This document shows positions 13,264 through 21,992 of a stretch of 64,000 nucleotides of DNA, piece by piece (positions within the stretch are counted from its first letter, which is position 1; each line of letters starts with the position of its first letter). This DNA comes from Acidimicrobiia bacterium (GTDB taxonomy: Bacteria > Actinomycetota > Acidimicrobiia > Acidimicrobiales > Acidimicrobilacustridaceae). The notes beneath the pieces are model-generated. The model searched no databases. It was not told the origin of the DNA and saw only the letters and a list, made by a program, of their open reading frames with translations. Location: positions 24,058 through 88,057 of the forward strand of contig JAFIEP010000029.1 in assembly GCA_020832495.1 (NCBI GenBank), read 5' to 3'. Position numbers and translations under genes: made by a program.

Positions 13264-14445
13264 TCACGAGGCGATGGCCCGCTCGATCACGAAGCAGCGG
13301 TCCGACAACGCACCTGCTGACCAGCGGCACCATTGACCGAAGGCGGCGCGCGCCGTGCTGTCGATCCGAGCCTGCAGCGACGGCGCCGAGACGCGGCGGA
13401 CCACTTGGCGGAGGCCGCCTTCGTGCACGACGTAGCCGGCCCACACACCCGGGAAGTCGCGCGGGCTCCCCACTTCGGTGACGACGACCGGCCCGGCTTG
13501 GCGGCGACGGTTGCGGTGGGTGTGCCCCGAGGTCACCAGCGCACCCGGGGCGGCGTGGCCCAGCGCTGCCAGGAAGTGATCGGCCTCGCCCGAGGCGATA
13601 CCGGGCGGCCAGTAGGTGGGCACGGGCGTTCGCTGGAATTGGTGGTGCAGGGCCACGAACACCTGGCCTCCGGCGTCCGAGGCGGCGCTCGTCACGGCCG
13701 CACTGACCGGTCGAATGCGGCCGGGGTCGACCAGTGGAGCGGTGGTGTCGGCCACGATGATCCGCGCTCCGGGCACGTCACGCGTCTCGACCGCTGCACC
13801 GGTGGCCAGCCCGAGTTCCACCACCGCCCCGTGTCCGTCCACCCTGCCGGGGTGGGGGGACACGTCATGATTGCCGCAGCAGGCGATCACCGGCACCGGA
13901 CAGCGCGCCACCAGGGTGGCGAGCGCATCCCACTCGTCGGGTTGGGCCCGGTTGGTCAGGTCACCCTTGAGCACCACCAGTTGTGCTCCCCAGGCCACTG
14001 CATCGTCCAGCGCGGCGTGGGCCAGGCGGACGGTGTCGGCCACCGCCGGTGCGGGATCCTCCACCACCGTCGAGAGGAACCCCAGGTGTCGACTCCCGAG
14101 ATGGAGGTCACTGAGCGTGGCGAAGCGGAACGTCTCGGCTCCCGGCGGCGCCCGTAGCGTCGTCACCTGCACCGTGGCTCGAGCACCCGCGTCGTGGTCG
14201 AGCGAGATCGTGACCGGTTGGTCGACCGGCAGGCCACCGACGTCGACGGCGCCGCCGCCGGGGGGGAGGTCCAGCGCATGGTGCGCCTCGCCGTCGGGCC
14301 ACCGGGCGGTGATCTGAGCTCGACCGGCGCTGTCGACCCGCCACACGAGTTGCACGTTGTGTGGCTCGACGGCCGCCACCCAGGGATTGGGTGGGCGCTG
14401 GTAGCGGCGATGCCCGGGTGGGTCGGGGGCGGCGTGCACCGACAT
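13264..14445 (-). CDS. Calcineurin-like metallophosphoesterase with N-terminal beta-domain
   Basis: A 393-residue protein. The first 125 or so residues look like an Fn3/purple-phosphatase-type beta domain (VEPHNVQLVWRVD). A metallophosphoesterase domain follows, with the dinuclear-metal motifs LSDLHLG (D-x-H), VLKGDLTN (GD), CCGNHDVS (GNHD), a later HH pair and TSGHTHRN (GHTH). No signal peptide is evident. The start is uncertain: ATG 14445 was taken, but an in-frame GTG at 14466 overlaps the pepN stop as GTGA and would add seven residues, suggesting translational coupling. It is transcribed behind pepN. The substrate (phosphoester or cyclic nucleotide) is unknown. Confidence 0.85.
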   Translation of the reverse strand: MSVHAAPDPPGHRRYQRPPNPWVAAVEPHNVQLVWRVDSAGRAQITARWPDGEAHHALDLPPGGGAVDVGGLPVDQPVTISLDHDAGARATVQVTTLRAPPGAETFRFATLSDLHLGSRHLGFLSTVVEDPAPAVADTVRLAHAALDDAVAWGAQLVVLKGDLTNRAQPDEWDALATLVARCPVPVIACCGNHDVSPHPGRVDGHGAVVELGLATGAAVETRDVPGARIIVADTTAPLVDPGRIRPVSAAVTSAASDAGGQVFVALHHQFQRTPVPTYWPPGIASGEADHFLAALGHAAPGALVTSGHTHRNRRRQAGPVVVTEVGSPRDFPGVWAGYVVHEGGLRQVVRRVSAPSLQARIDSTARAAFGQWCRWSAGALSDRCFVIERAIAS

Positions 14446-14462
14446 CGGCGGCGACGGAGCGG

Positions 14463-17090
14463 TCACTCCCGCCGCAGGTGGTCGGTGAGCGCCTCGGCGT
14501 CGCGGGCGGCCAACGCCAGGTTCACCTCGAGCTTTTCGAGGTGCTGGGCCACCAGACGGTCGCCCTGGGGCACCTCGTGGGTCTCGAAGAAGGCGAACAC
14601 CAGGTTGGCCACGTCGGGCCAGGCCAGCCAGCGGATCCCCTCGAGCATCCGGGCGATCGAGTTCGACGGGTACCTCTCGGTGATCTGCGCCCACTGCGAC
14701 TGCACGAACGCCCATGCTCGACGACCCTGCGTGCGGTTGGTCAGTGCCCGGCGAATGACGTAGGGGGCGTCCTGGCTGCGAATGCTCCCGTCGAGACACG
14801 CCGCCAGCGTCTGGTCCATGAGTTCGGGATCGTCGAACTCGCACAACGCGAACAGGTAGCGGCGCTCCTCTTGTGGTGTGCGGGCGTCGGCGCGCCGCCG
14901 GAGGAACTGCTCGTAGTCCTCGCTGCCACCCGAGTGGGCCACGACCTCCACCGCGGCGGCGGCGAGTGCGGCATCGGCTCCGGGGCGCTGGAGGAGGTCG
15001 CGGGCCCGGGCCTGCACCGCCGGTTCGGCCCCCAGGGTGCCGGCCGTCGAGAACAGCAGGCCGCGCAGGGCGCTGGTCCGGTCGGCTTCGCCCACCACCG
15101 GGGCGTTGCCCAGGTCGTCGCGTGCGCCTTGGATGAGGCGGCTGACCATGGCGGCGAAGGCTTGGCGGGCATCGGCGGCCTCGATCATGCGGTCGAGGTC
15201 GCGCAGCACGGCGACGATGCGTTGCCATACGGCCAGGTCGCGCTCGGGCCCGAAGCGCATGACCAGTTCCAACGCCTCGAGGGCGGTCGAGCGGCCGGCG
15301 AGGACCGAGGCCCACGCGTCGTCGACCAGCGTGTAGCGCTCGACAGCGGAGAGTTCCTCGTGTGCCCTGGCCACCAGCGCCTCACGCAGCGCCGGGGCAT
15401 AGGCCGCCCGGTAGAAACCCGTGGCCTCGGTGTTCACCAGCACCCATTCGAGCGGCTCGTCGAGCAGTGGCACGTCGACGCCGTCACCTTCCACCAGCGC
15501 TTTCTCGAAGGTGGTGGCGCCCCCACCGGACTGGGTGAAGATGACGGGGATCACCCAGCGGGCGTCGTCGCGGGCATCCTCCGCGGCGGCGTCTCCGTCA
15601 CCGAGGTCCCCGGCATAGGTGGCCCGTCGCTGCCCGAGCCGGAGGGTGGCGCCGTCGTCGACCACGTCCACGGTGACCACCGGGTGGCCGCCCTGGTAGA
15701 TCCACGACTCGGCGATGCGTCGCACCGGCGCGCCGGTGGTGGCCTCGAGGGCCTCCCACAGATCGGCGGTCTCGGTGTTCGACCAGGCATGCGTGCGCAG
15801 GTAGTGGCGGATGCCGTCGCGGAACTCGTCCGGGCCGAGGTACTGCTCGAGCATGCGCACCACAGCTGCGCCCTTCTCGTAGGTCAGCACGTCGAACATG
15901 CCCTCGGCATCGTCGGGGGACACCACCGGGTACTCGATGGGGCGGGTGGCGCTGAGGGCATCGGTGTCGAAGGCAGCCGAGCGGGACGTCCCGAACGCTG
16001 CCCACCGGTCCCAGTCGGGGCGGAAGGCGTCGGTGGCCTTCATCTCCATGAAGGTGGCGAACGCCTCGTTCAGCCAGATCCCGTTCCACCAGCGCATGGT
16101 GACCAGGTCGCCGAACCACATGTGGGCCAGTTCGTGGGCGATGACGTCGGTGACGTTGGCCAACTCCTGTTGGGTGACCTCGTCGGGATCCACCAGGATC
16201 AGCACCTCGCGGAAGGTGATGCACCCCAGGTTCTCCATGGCGCCGAAGGCGAAGTCCGGCACCGCCACCAGGTCGAGCTTGTCGCCGGGGTAGGGAAGGT
16301 CGTAGTACTCGCTGAAGTAGTCGAGGCAGAAGCGAGCCACCCCCAGCGCATAGGTGGCCAGGTGACCCTGACCCGGCGGGTGCACCACCCGCAACGGCAC
16401 CTCGCCGCCGTCGTCCGCCTCGGTGATCTCGAGTGGACCCACGACGAAGGCCACCAGGTAGGTGGACATGACCATGGTGTCGGCGAAGCTGACCGCCACC
16501 GACCCGTCGGGGCGTTCCTCCCGTCCGATCTCGGCGGCATTGGAGATGGCCACGTGGCTCGGGTCCACCACCAGCGTCACGGCGAACGTCGCCTTGAAGT
16601 CGGGCTCGTCCCAGCAGGGAAAGGCCCGTCGCGCGTCGGTGGCCTCGAACTGGGTGGTGGCAATGGTGTGCGCGGTGCCGTCAGGTCCGCGGAAGGTCGA
16701 GCGGTAGAAGCCAGCCAGCCGTTCGTTCAGGATGCCGTCGAAGGCGAGGTGCAACGTCCAGTGCCCGGGGTCGAGCACGGCGGCCGCCTCGACGGTGAGG
16801 CGCTCGGTCGCGGGGTCGAGCGCCACCAGTTCGGGTTCGATGTGGCCGCCGTCGGATCCCTCGATCCACACCCGGTGGATCTCGAGGTCGGCCGCGTTGC
16901 ACACCAGCGTGTTGGTGGCCTCGAGCACCTCCACCTCGATGGCTGCGGTACCCGAGAACGTGGCCTGTCCCAGGTCGGGGCGGAGCTCGAGGTCGTAGCG
17001 AACTGGCCGGCTGTGGCGAGGGAGGCGATAGCGCTCCCACTCCTCGGTGCTGGTCGGCTCGTGGGTGGGACGGGCAGCGTCGGGGCTCAC
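14463..17090 (-). CDS. pepN: Aminopeptidase N (M1 family)
   Basis: Zinc metallopeptidase of 875 residues that removes N-terminal residues from peptides. Domains run in the usual order: beta N-domain (1-220), thermolysin-like catalytic domain (220-470) and helical ERAP1-like C-domain (540-875). The exopeptidase motif GAMENLG and the zinc motif HELAHMWFGD, with the third-ligand Glu in NEAFATFME, are intact. A Tyr for transition-state stabilisation lies in LTYEKGAAVV. No signal peptide, so it is cytoplasmic. It starts at GTG 17090, six bases after TACGCT, so it is probably leaderless. Its stop overlaps a possible GTG start of the phosphoesterase. Confidence 0.95.
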   Translation of the reverse strand: MSPDAARPTHEPTSTEEWERYRLPRHSRPVRYDLELRPDLGQATFSGTAAIEVEVLEATNTLVCNAADLEIHRVWIEGSDGGHIEPELVALDPATERLTVEAAAVLDPGHWTLHLAFDGILNERLAGFYRSTFRGPDGTAHTIATTQFEATDARRAFPCWDEPDFKATFAVTLVVDPSHVAISNAAEIGREERPDGSVAVSFADTMVMSTYLVAFVVGPLEITEADDGGEVPLRVVHPPGQGHLATYALGVARFCLDYFSEYYDLPYPGDKLDLVAVPDFAFGAMENLGCITFREVLILVDPDEVTQQELANVTDVIAHELAHMWFGDLVTMRWWNGIWLNEAFATFMEMKATDAFRPDWDRWAAFGTSRSAAFDTDALSATRPIEYPVVSPDDAEGMFDVLTYEKGAAVVRMLEQYLGPDEFRDGIRHYLRTHAWSNTETADLWEALEATTGAPVRRIAESWIYQGGHPVVTVDVVDDGATLRLGQRRATYAGDLGDGDAAAEDARDDARWVIPVIFTQSGGGATTFEKALVEGDGVDVPLLDEPLEWVLVNTEATGFYRAAYAPALREALVARAHEELSAVERYTLVDDAWASVLAGRSTALEALELVMRFGPERDLAVWQRIVAVLRDLDRMIEAADARQAFAAMVSRLIQGARDDLGNAPVVGEADRTSALRGLLFSTAGTLGAEPAVQARARDLLQRPGADAALAAAAVEVVAHSGGSEDYEQFLRRRADARTPQEERRYLFALCEFDDPELMDQTLAACLDGSIRSQDAPYVIRRALTNRTQGRRAWAFVQSQWAQITERYPSNSIARMLEGIRWLAWPDVANLVFAFFETHEVPQGDRLVAQHLEKLEVNLALAARDAEALTDHLRRE

Positions 17091-17096
17091 CGGGCC

Positions 17097-17102
17097 AGCG
17101 TA
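17097..17102 (-). promoter_or_regulatory. -10 element (TACGCT) for leaderless pepN
   Basis: Minus-strand TACGCT stands 6 nt before GTG 17090. No Shine-Dalgarno lies between them. A leaderless start is the simplest reading. Confidence 0.5.
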
Positions 17103-17185
17103 GGTCGCCGATCGAGGGTGTCGCGCCGCCCTGGCGGTGGTCGGATGCTCGTCGACGATGGACGACGCAGCGACGCCGACGCTGC

Positions 17186-17191
17186 CAGACT
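17186..17191 (+). promoter_or_regulatory. Possible -10 (CAGACT) for the acyltransferase-fusion gene
   Basis: CAGACT stands 6 nt before GTG 17198. It is a weaker match than the TANNNT boxes but keeps the key A at position 2 and T at position 6; the phosphohexomutase gene has GAGACT at the same distance. Confidence 0.3.
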
Positions 17192-17197
17192 GCGCAG

Positions 17198-18898
17198 GTG
17201 GACGACTTCGACGACGTGCGGTGCGGCGTGGAGCCGTGGCGGGCGGTGTGGTCCGACGACGGCACTTGGCCCGGGCAGGAGGAACGGCAGGCCGAGCTGC
17301 GTCGCCGGCTCGGTGCCACGTTCGGTGATCGTACGTTCGTGGCCCCCGACGCTGCGGTGGTGTGTGAGCACCTGGTGCTGGGTGACCGCAGTTACGTCGC
17401 CTCGGGTTGCGTCCTGCGGGGTCGACTCGAGGTGGGATCGGACTGCACGCTCAACCCGGGCGTGGTCACCGCCGGGACGGTGCAGGTGGGCGACGACGTG
17501 CGCATCGCCGCCTACGCCGCCTTCTTCGGCGAGAACCACCGCTTCGACGATCTCGACCGGCCCATCTGGCACCAGGGCGAGGAGTCGAAGGGCATCGTGG
17601 TGGGCAACGACGTGTGGGTGGGTACCCACGTCGTCGTCTGTGACGGGGTGCGCATCGGGGACCACAGCGTGATCGGGGCCGGTGCCGTGGTCACCCGGGA
17701 TGTGCCGCCCTACAGCGTGGTGGGCGGCGTGCCGGCCCGGGTGCTGCGGGACCGGCGCGAGCCTCGCCCCGACGACGCCTCCGACACGGCCGCCGACCAC
17801 AGGCCGGCGCCGGGCGGTTCGGCCGTCGTCGGCGGCGACCCTCTGGCGACGCTCGACGAGGCCGTCTGCTCGCAGTGGCGTGACGTGCTGGAACGATGCC
17901 GGCTGTCCGCCGACGGCGACCCCGACGGCGAGTGGTGGTTCGGTGACCATCCCGGCGCCGAGCCGAGTGCGCGACCCCTGTGCGATGCGGTGGAGTTGGC
18001 TGCCGCCTGTGGCGACGTCACGGCCGTGGGCGACCCGGCCGAGGTGGTGGCGCTGCTCCAGGCCCGCCAGGACGAGAGCACCGGGCTGTTCCCCGAGCCC
18101 CGTGTCGGGCTCGGTGCCGACCCGCTGGCCTGCGACGTGGGCAACGAGTGGCAGCAGTACGGGGTGCTCTCGGTCGGCTACGCCCTCGAGGTGTTGGGTG
18201 CCGGGCCCCGCCGAGCGGTCGAGGTGGTGGCGGCGCTCGACGACTCGGCGCTCGTCGAGCGGCTCGATGCCCTGCCTTGGTCGAGCCTCGGGTGGCCGGC
18301 CGGTGCCTGGGTCGACTTCTGGGGCACGGCCATCCACCTGAACCGGCGCCACCACGGGGACCGCCGTGGTCCCGAGGCCCTGCTCGGCTGGTTGGTGTCC
18401 CGGGTCGACCCGACGACCGGCATGTGGTCGCCGCCCGACCGCACGTGGGGATGGTTGATGGCGGTGAACGGGTGGTACCGGCTGGTGCGGGGCACCTTCT
18501 GTCAGTTCGGGGTACCCGTCCCGCAACCGGAGGCGGCGCTCGACACCGTCATGGCTCATGGTCGGAGCCGGACCTGGTTCGACGACGTCGACCGTGACGC
18601 CTGCAACGTGCTCGACGTGGTCCATCCGCTGTGGTTGCTCAGTGGGTCGACCGGGCACCGCCGCGCCGAAGTGCGCGACACCGTGGCCGGGCTGTTGCGC
18701 CGGGCGGTGGACGACTGGCAGGACGGTCGTGGCTTCGGTTTCGGGTCGGGCGACCCTGCCGGCCTGCAGGGGACCGAGATGTGGCTGTCCATCTGCTGGC
18801 TGGCCGCTGATCACCTCGGCGAGAGTGACGGCCTGTCGTGGCGTCCACGCGGTGTCCACCGCCCCGAGCCGGCCGAGCGGCTCGGCGCCGCGCAGTAG
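17198..18898 (+). CDS. Left-handed beta-helix acyltransferase fused to an alpha-toroid-like domain
   Basis: A 566-residue two-part protein. Residues about 45-185 are hexapeptide repeats of the LbH acyltransferase superfamily (EVGSDCTLNPGVVTAG, GNDVWVGTHVVV, SVIGAGAVVTRDVP, VVGGVPARVL). His114 in FGENHRF sits where the maltose/galactoside O-acetyltransferase catalytic His is found. Residues about 215-550 form a separate helical domain with repeated W- and G-rich segments (GWPAGAWVDFWGTAIHL, TEMWLSICWLAADHLG), resembling an alpha/alpha toroid; I could not assign it to a family. The join is a Pro/Asp/Ala-rich linker. Start GTG 17198. It is followed 11 bp later by a PfkB-family kinase, probably in one transcript. 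The acceptor is unknown. Confidence 0.8.
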   Translation: MDDFDDVRCGVEPWRAVWSDDGTWPGQEERQAELRRRLGATFGDRTFVAPDAAVVCEHLVLGDRSYVASGCVLRGRLEVGSDCTLNPGVVTAGTVQVGDDVRIAAYAAFFGENHRFDDLDRPIWHQGEESKGIVVGNDVWVGTHVVVCDGVRIGDHSVIGAGAVVTRDVPPYSVVGGVPARVLRDRREPRPDDASDTAADHRPAPGGSAVVGGDPLATLDEAVCSQWRDVLERCRLSADGDPDGEWWFGDHPGAEPSARPLCDAVELAAACGDVTAVGDPAEVVALLQARQDESTGLFPEPRVGLGADPLACDVGNEWQQYGVLSVGYALEVLGAGPRRAVEVVAALDDSALVERLDALPWSSLGWPAGAWVDFWGTAIHLNRRHHGDRRGPEALLGWLVSRVDPTTGMWSPPDRTWGWLMAVNGWYRLVRGTFCQFGVPVPQPEAALDTVMAHGRSRTWFDDVDRDACNVLDVVHPLWLLSGSTGHRRAEVRDTVAGLLRRAVDDWQDGRGFGFGSGDPAGLQGTEMWLSICWLAADHLGESDGLSWRPRGVHRPEPAERLGAAQ

Positions 18899-18901
18899 CC
18901 T
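18896..18901 (+). promoter_or_regulatory. -10 element (TAGCCT) for the PfkB kinase gene
   Basis: TAGCCT overlaps the stop codon of the upstream gene and lies 8 nt before ATG 18910. This would allow an internal leaderless transcript as well as read-through. Confidence 0.35.
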
Positions 18902-18909
18902 CCCCGCCC

Positions 18910-19908
18910 ATGTCACCGCAGCAGAACGATCCGTCCTTCGACGTCCTGGCCATCGGCAACGCCATCGTGGACGTGCTGGCCCAGGTCGACGACGCCTTCT
19001 TGGCCGACCACGACCTCACCAAGGGTGCCATGGCGCTCATCGACGACGATCGGGCCCATGCCCTGTACGCCGACATGGGGCCGGCCATCGAGGTGTCGGG
19101 AGGGTCGGCGGCCAACACGGTGGCCGGTCTGGCGTCCCTCGGAGCCCGGGTGTCGTTCATCGGCAAGGTGGCGGCGGACCAACTCGGTGAGGTGTTCGCT
19201 CACGACCTGCGCGCCGCAGGTGTCGACTACGAGCCGCCGTCGTCGGGTGGCGAGCTGGCCACGGCGCGCAGTTTCGTGCTGGTCACCCCCGATGCACAGC
19301 GCACGCTGAACACCTACCTCGGCATCTCGGCCCACCTGTCGCCCGACGACGTCGACCTCGACCGGGTGCGCGCTGCGGCCGTGCTCTATTGCGAGGGCTA
19401 CCTGTGGGATCAGCCGGTGGCCAAGGAGGCCATCGGGCTGGCCATGCGTACCGCAGCCGACGCCGGTCGATCGGTGGCGTTCACCTTGTCGGACTCCTTC
19501 TGTGTCGATCGGCACCGTCGTGAGTTCCTCGAACTGCTCGACGGCCACGTTGACATCCTCTTCGCCAACGAGGCGGAGATCTGTTCGTTGTTCGAGACCT
19601 CGTCACTCGACGACGCCGTCGAGGCCGTGCGCGGTCGGGCGGCCACGGTGTGCGTGACCCGCAGCGAGGCCGGCTCGGTGGTGCTCACCGAGGGGGAGCC
19701 GGACGTGGCCGTGCCCGCCGCATCGGTGGCGCAGGTGATCGACACCACCGGAGCCGGCGACCTCTACGCCGCTGGGTTCCTGTTCGGGCGCACCCGCGGG
19801 GCGGACCCGGCGACGTGCGCTCGCTACGGCTCGATCGCCGCCGCCGAGGTGATCTCCCATCTCGGGGCCCGTCCGCAGCAGTCACTGGCCGCGCTCATCG
19901 GCGACTGA
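18910..19908 (+). CDS. PfkB-family carbohydrate kinase, adenosine-kinase-like
   Basis: Ribokinase-fold kinase of 332 residues. The N-terminal GNAIVDVLAQVDD and GGSAANTVAGLASLG match PfkB signature 1. DTTGAGDLYAAGFLFG is PfkB signature 2 with the anion hole and catalytic Asp. The overall pattern (long lid, NTYLGISAHL) is closest to the adenosine/inosine-guanosine kinase group, so phosphorylation of a nucleoside such as adenosine is most likely; another sugar substrate cannot be excluded. Start ATG 18910. It lies directly downstream of the acyltransferase fusion. Confidence 0.85.
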   Translation: MSPQQNDPSFDVLAIGNAIVDVLAQVDDAFLADHDLTKGAMALIDDDRAHALYADMGPAIEVSGGSAANTVAGLASLGARVSFIGKVAADQLGEVFAHDLRAAGVDYEPPSSGGELATARSFVLVTPDAQRTLNTYLGISAHLSPDDVDLDRVRAAAVLYCEGYLWDQPVAKEAIGLAMRTAADAGRSVAFTLSDSFCVDRHRREFLELLDGHVDILFANEAEICSLFETSSLDDAVEAVRGRAATVCVTRSEAGSVVLTEGEPDVAVPAASVAQVIDTTGAGDLYAAGFLFGRTRGADPATCARYGSIAAAEVISHLGARPQQSLAALIGD

Positions 19909-20035
19909 CGTCACGGGCACGCCCGGGTTCCTACTGGGTTCCCGGCGCGCGCCCGGGTTGGCCTCCGCACCCTCGATTGTCGTGCGTGCGTGTCGCTGGT
20001 CCAACCACGCGATCTGCAGGCGGGCAGCCTGGGCG

Positions 20036-20063
20036 TTGACAGCAGGATAATGACCATTATTAT
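20036..20063 (+). promoter_or_regulatory. Promoter with embedded palindromic operator for tetR
   Basis: TTGACA (20036-20041), a 16-nt spacer and TATTAT (20058-20063) form a near-consensus promoter. A perfect palindrome, ATAATG-AC-CATTAT (20047-20060), fills the spacer and enters the -10. TATTAT ends 6 nt before GTG 20070, so the mRNA should be leaderless. The AT-rich block stands out in the high-GC surroundings. The palindrome is the likely self-operator of the TetR protein. Confidence 0.65.
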
Positions 20064-20069
20064 GGCCGT

Positions 20070-20846
20070 GTGGAACAGATCACGCCGCCCTCGGGCGGCG
20101 CGGGGGACCGGACCGCACCAGGGGAGCCGAGCGACGACACCCGCGCCCGACTCGTCGCCGCCGCGGCCGACGTCTTCGCCGAGCGGGGCTACGACAAGGC
20201 CGGGGTGGCCGAGATCGCTCGCCGTGCCGGGCTGACCACCGGCGCCATCTACTCGCGGTTCTCGGGCAAGGCCGAACTCCTGGCCGAGACCATCCGCACC
20301 TACTGCAGCGACGAGTTCGACCGATTGTTCGCCCAGCACCAGTTCCAGGGCCGGGCCACCGATCTCCTCGTCACCGTGGGTGCCCACCTCGTCGACCGCG
20401 AACCGATGCCGGGACGCTCGATCCTGCTCGAGGCCTTCGTGGCCGCTCGACGTGACCCCGACGTGGCGCTCGTGCTGCGCCGTCACCTCGTCGAGCGCGC
20501 TGAGCGCCTGCAGGCGATGGTCGAGGAGTCCAAGGAGGCCGGCGTCATCACCGCCGAGGTGGACACCGCCGCCACCGTCCACTTCGCCCACGCCGTCGGC
20601 CTCGGGTTCCTCCTCTTCGATGCCGTGGGCGCCGATCACCCTGGTTCCGCCGACTGGCAGGACGTGGTCGATCGAGTGGTCCGGGCGTTCATCCCACCTG
20701 GTGCCCCGGCCCCGGAGGTGGCACTCGACCTCGTCGGCGTCGAGCAGCAGGATCGCCGACCGCCAGCGACGTGCGAGGCCTCCGCTTCCGACCTGGCCGA
20801 CCAGAACGAAAACCACGCCAGCCCACAGCAAGGAGTACTCCCATGA
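20070..20846 (+). CDS. TetR-family transcriptional regulator
   Basis: A 258-residue repressor. Residues about 25-75 form the TetR helix-turn-helix (ADVFAERGYDKAGVAEIARR, then GLTTGAIYSRFSGKAELL). The rest is a variable ligand-binding helical domain. Start GTG 20070, immediately behind a promoter that carries a 14-bp palindrome, suggesting autoregulation. Its TGA overlaps the ATG of the diiron protein (ATGA), so the two are translationally coupled, and a crotonase follows. Given the partners, a fatty-acyl or aromatic acyl-CoA ligand is a reasonable guess, not more. Confidence 0.9.
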   Translation: MEQITPPSGGAGDRTAPGEPSDDTRARLVAAAADVFAERGYDKAGVAEIARRAGLTTGAIYSRFSGKAELLAETIRTYCSDEFDRLFAQHQFQGRATDLLVTVGAHLVDREPMPGRSILLEAFVAARRDPDVALVLRRHLVERAERLQAMVEESKEAGVITAEVDTAATVHFAHAVGLGFLLFDAVGADHPGSADWQDVVDRVVRAFIPPGAPAPEVALDLVGVEQQDRRPPATCEASASDLADQNENHASPQQGVLP

Positions 20847-21991
20847 GCACCGAGTTCCGCAGCGACTCCGACATCCTCGGCCGAGCCAGCCTCGACGACC
20901 TCGACGCCATTATGGACATCAGTAACCACGATGTCGACGAAGTCATCCACACGGTGAAGGACAACGCCGATGCCATCTTCACCTGGGACTACGAAAAGGG
21001 CGCCCGTCCGGCGCTCAACAAACTCTACGAGAAGGCCAAGGGGGCCCAGTGGAACGGCGAGACCGACCTCGACTGGTCCATCGAGGTGGACCCGTCCCAG
21101 GTGCTGAGCGCCTTGTCGGGGAGCAACGCGGCGGGGCCGTTCGCGGTGCTGGCCGAGCACCCGGACTCGCCGTTCAAGCACTTCGGTGACAAGGAGTGGG
21201 ACGAACTGGCCGTCGAGTCGCTCAAGTGGCGCATGAGCCAGTTCATGCACGGTGAGCAGGGTGCGCTCATCTGTACGGCCAAGATCGTCGAGACGGTGCC
21301 GTGGATCGACGCCAAGTACTACGCCGCCACGCAGGTGATGGACGAGGCCCGCCACGTCGAGGTCTTCGCCAAGTACCTCGACGAGAAGCTGCCGGGCACC
21401 TATCCCATCAACGCCCACCTCAAGATGCTGCTCGACGACATCATCGAGGACTCCCGCTGGGACATGACCTACCTGGGCATGCAGATCATGGTGGAAGGCC
21501 TGGCCCTGGCGGCGTTCGGCTTCATGTACCAGCTCACCGAGGAGCCGCTGCTCAAGCAGTTGCTGCGCTACGTCATGAGCGACGAGGCCCGTCACGTGGC
21601 CTTCGGGGTGCTGAGCCTCAAGGAGTACTACGCCGAGCTGAGCGACGCCGAGATGCGCGAGCGTCAGGAGTTCGCCTTCGAGGCGGCCGTGCGCATGCGT
21701 GATCGCTTCCTGCAGCAGGAGGTGTGGGATCGCATGGGCGTCGACAAGCGCAAGGTCACCGAACTGCTCCTGCAGGTGCCCAAGGAAGAGATGATCTTCC
21801 AGCAGTTGCTGTTCTCCAAGATCGTGCCCAACTGCAAGAAGCTCGGCCTGCTCGACGCCGCCGACGGCTGGCTGCGCACCCGCTTCGAGGAGATCGGCGT
21901 CATCGAGTTCGAGGACTGGGCCGACACCTCCGACGAGTACCTGGCCTTCGATGCGGTCAGCGCCGATCGGGCGGCGGCGGCGGGCGCCTGA
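20843..21991 (+). CDS. Ferritin-like diiron protein (R2/AurF-like oxygenase group)
   Basis: A 382-residue helical protein with a complete set of carboxylate-bridged diiron ligands: E138 (in HGEQGA), E168 and H171 (DEARH), E218 (MVEGLA), E248 and H251 (second DEARH). This two-DEARH arrangement occurs in ferritin-like oxygenases such as the AurF N-oxygenase group and R2-like proteins; the reaction here is unknown. The start is ATG 20843, with Shine-Dalgarno AAGGAG at 20830-20835, overlapping the tetR stop by ATGA. A crotonase starts 1 bp after its stop. The TetR/diiron/crotonase operon suggests oxidation of a lipid or acyl-CoA substrate. Confidence 0.85.
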   Translation: MSTEFRSDSDILGRASLDDLDAIMDISNHDVDEVIHTVKDNADAIFTWDYEKGARPALNKLYEKAKGAQWNGETDLDWSIEVDPSQVLSALSGSNAAGPFAVLAEHPDSPFKHFGDKEWDELAVESLKWRMSQFMHGEQGALICTAKIVETVPWIDAKYYAATQVMDEARHVEVFAKYLDEKLPGTYPINAHLKMLLDDIIEDSRWDMTYLGMQIMVEGLALAAFGFMYQLTEEPLLKQLLRYVMSDEARHVAFGVLSLKEYYAELSDAEMRERQEFAFEAAVRMRDRFLQQEVWDRMGVDKRKVTELLLQVPKEEMIFQQLLFSKIVPNCKKLGLLDAADGWLRTRFEEIGVIEFEDWADTSDEYLAFDAVSADRAAAAGA

Positions 21992-21992
21992 G

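Noticed and set aside
13264..15315. A 683-residue open frame that would extend the phosphoesterase far upstream.
   Set aside because: The extension runs through pepN in another frame and is Arg/Pro-rich noise; the domain and local start signals place the start near 14445-14466.
14361..17672. A 1103-residue + strand frame opposite pepN.
   Set aside because: Antisense shadow of pepN; the composition is Gly/Val/His-rich without domain signals.
19909..20035. Direct repeats of CGCCCGGGTT after the PfkB gene considered as a terminator.
   Set aside because: They are direct, not inverted, and no convincing stem was found.
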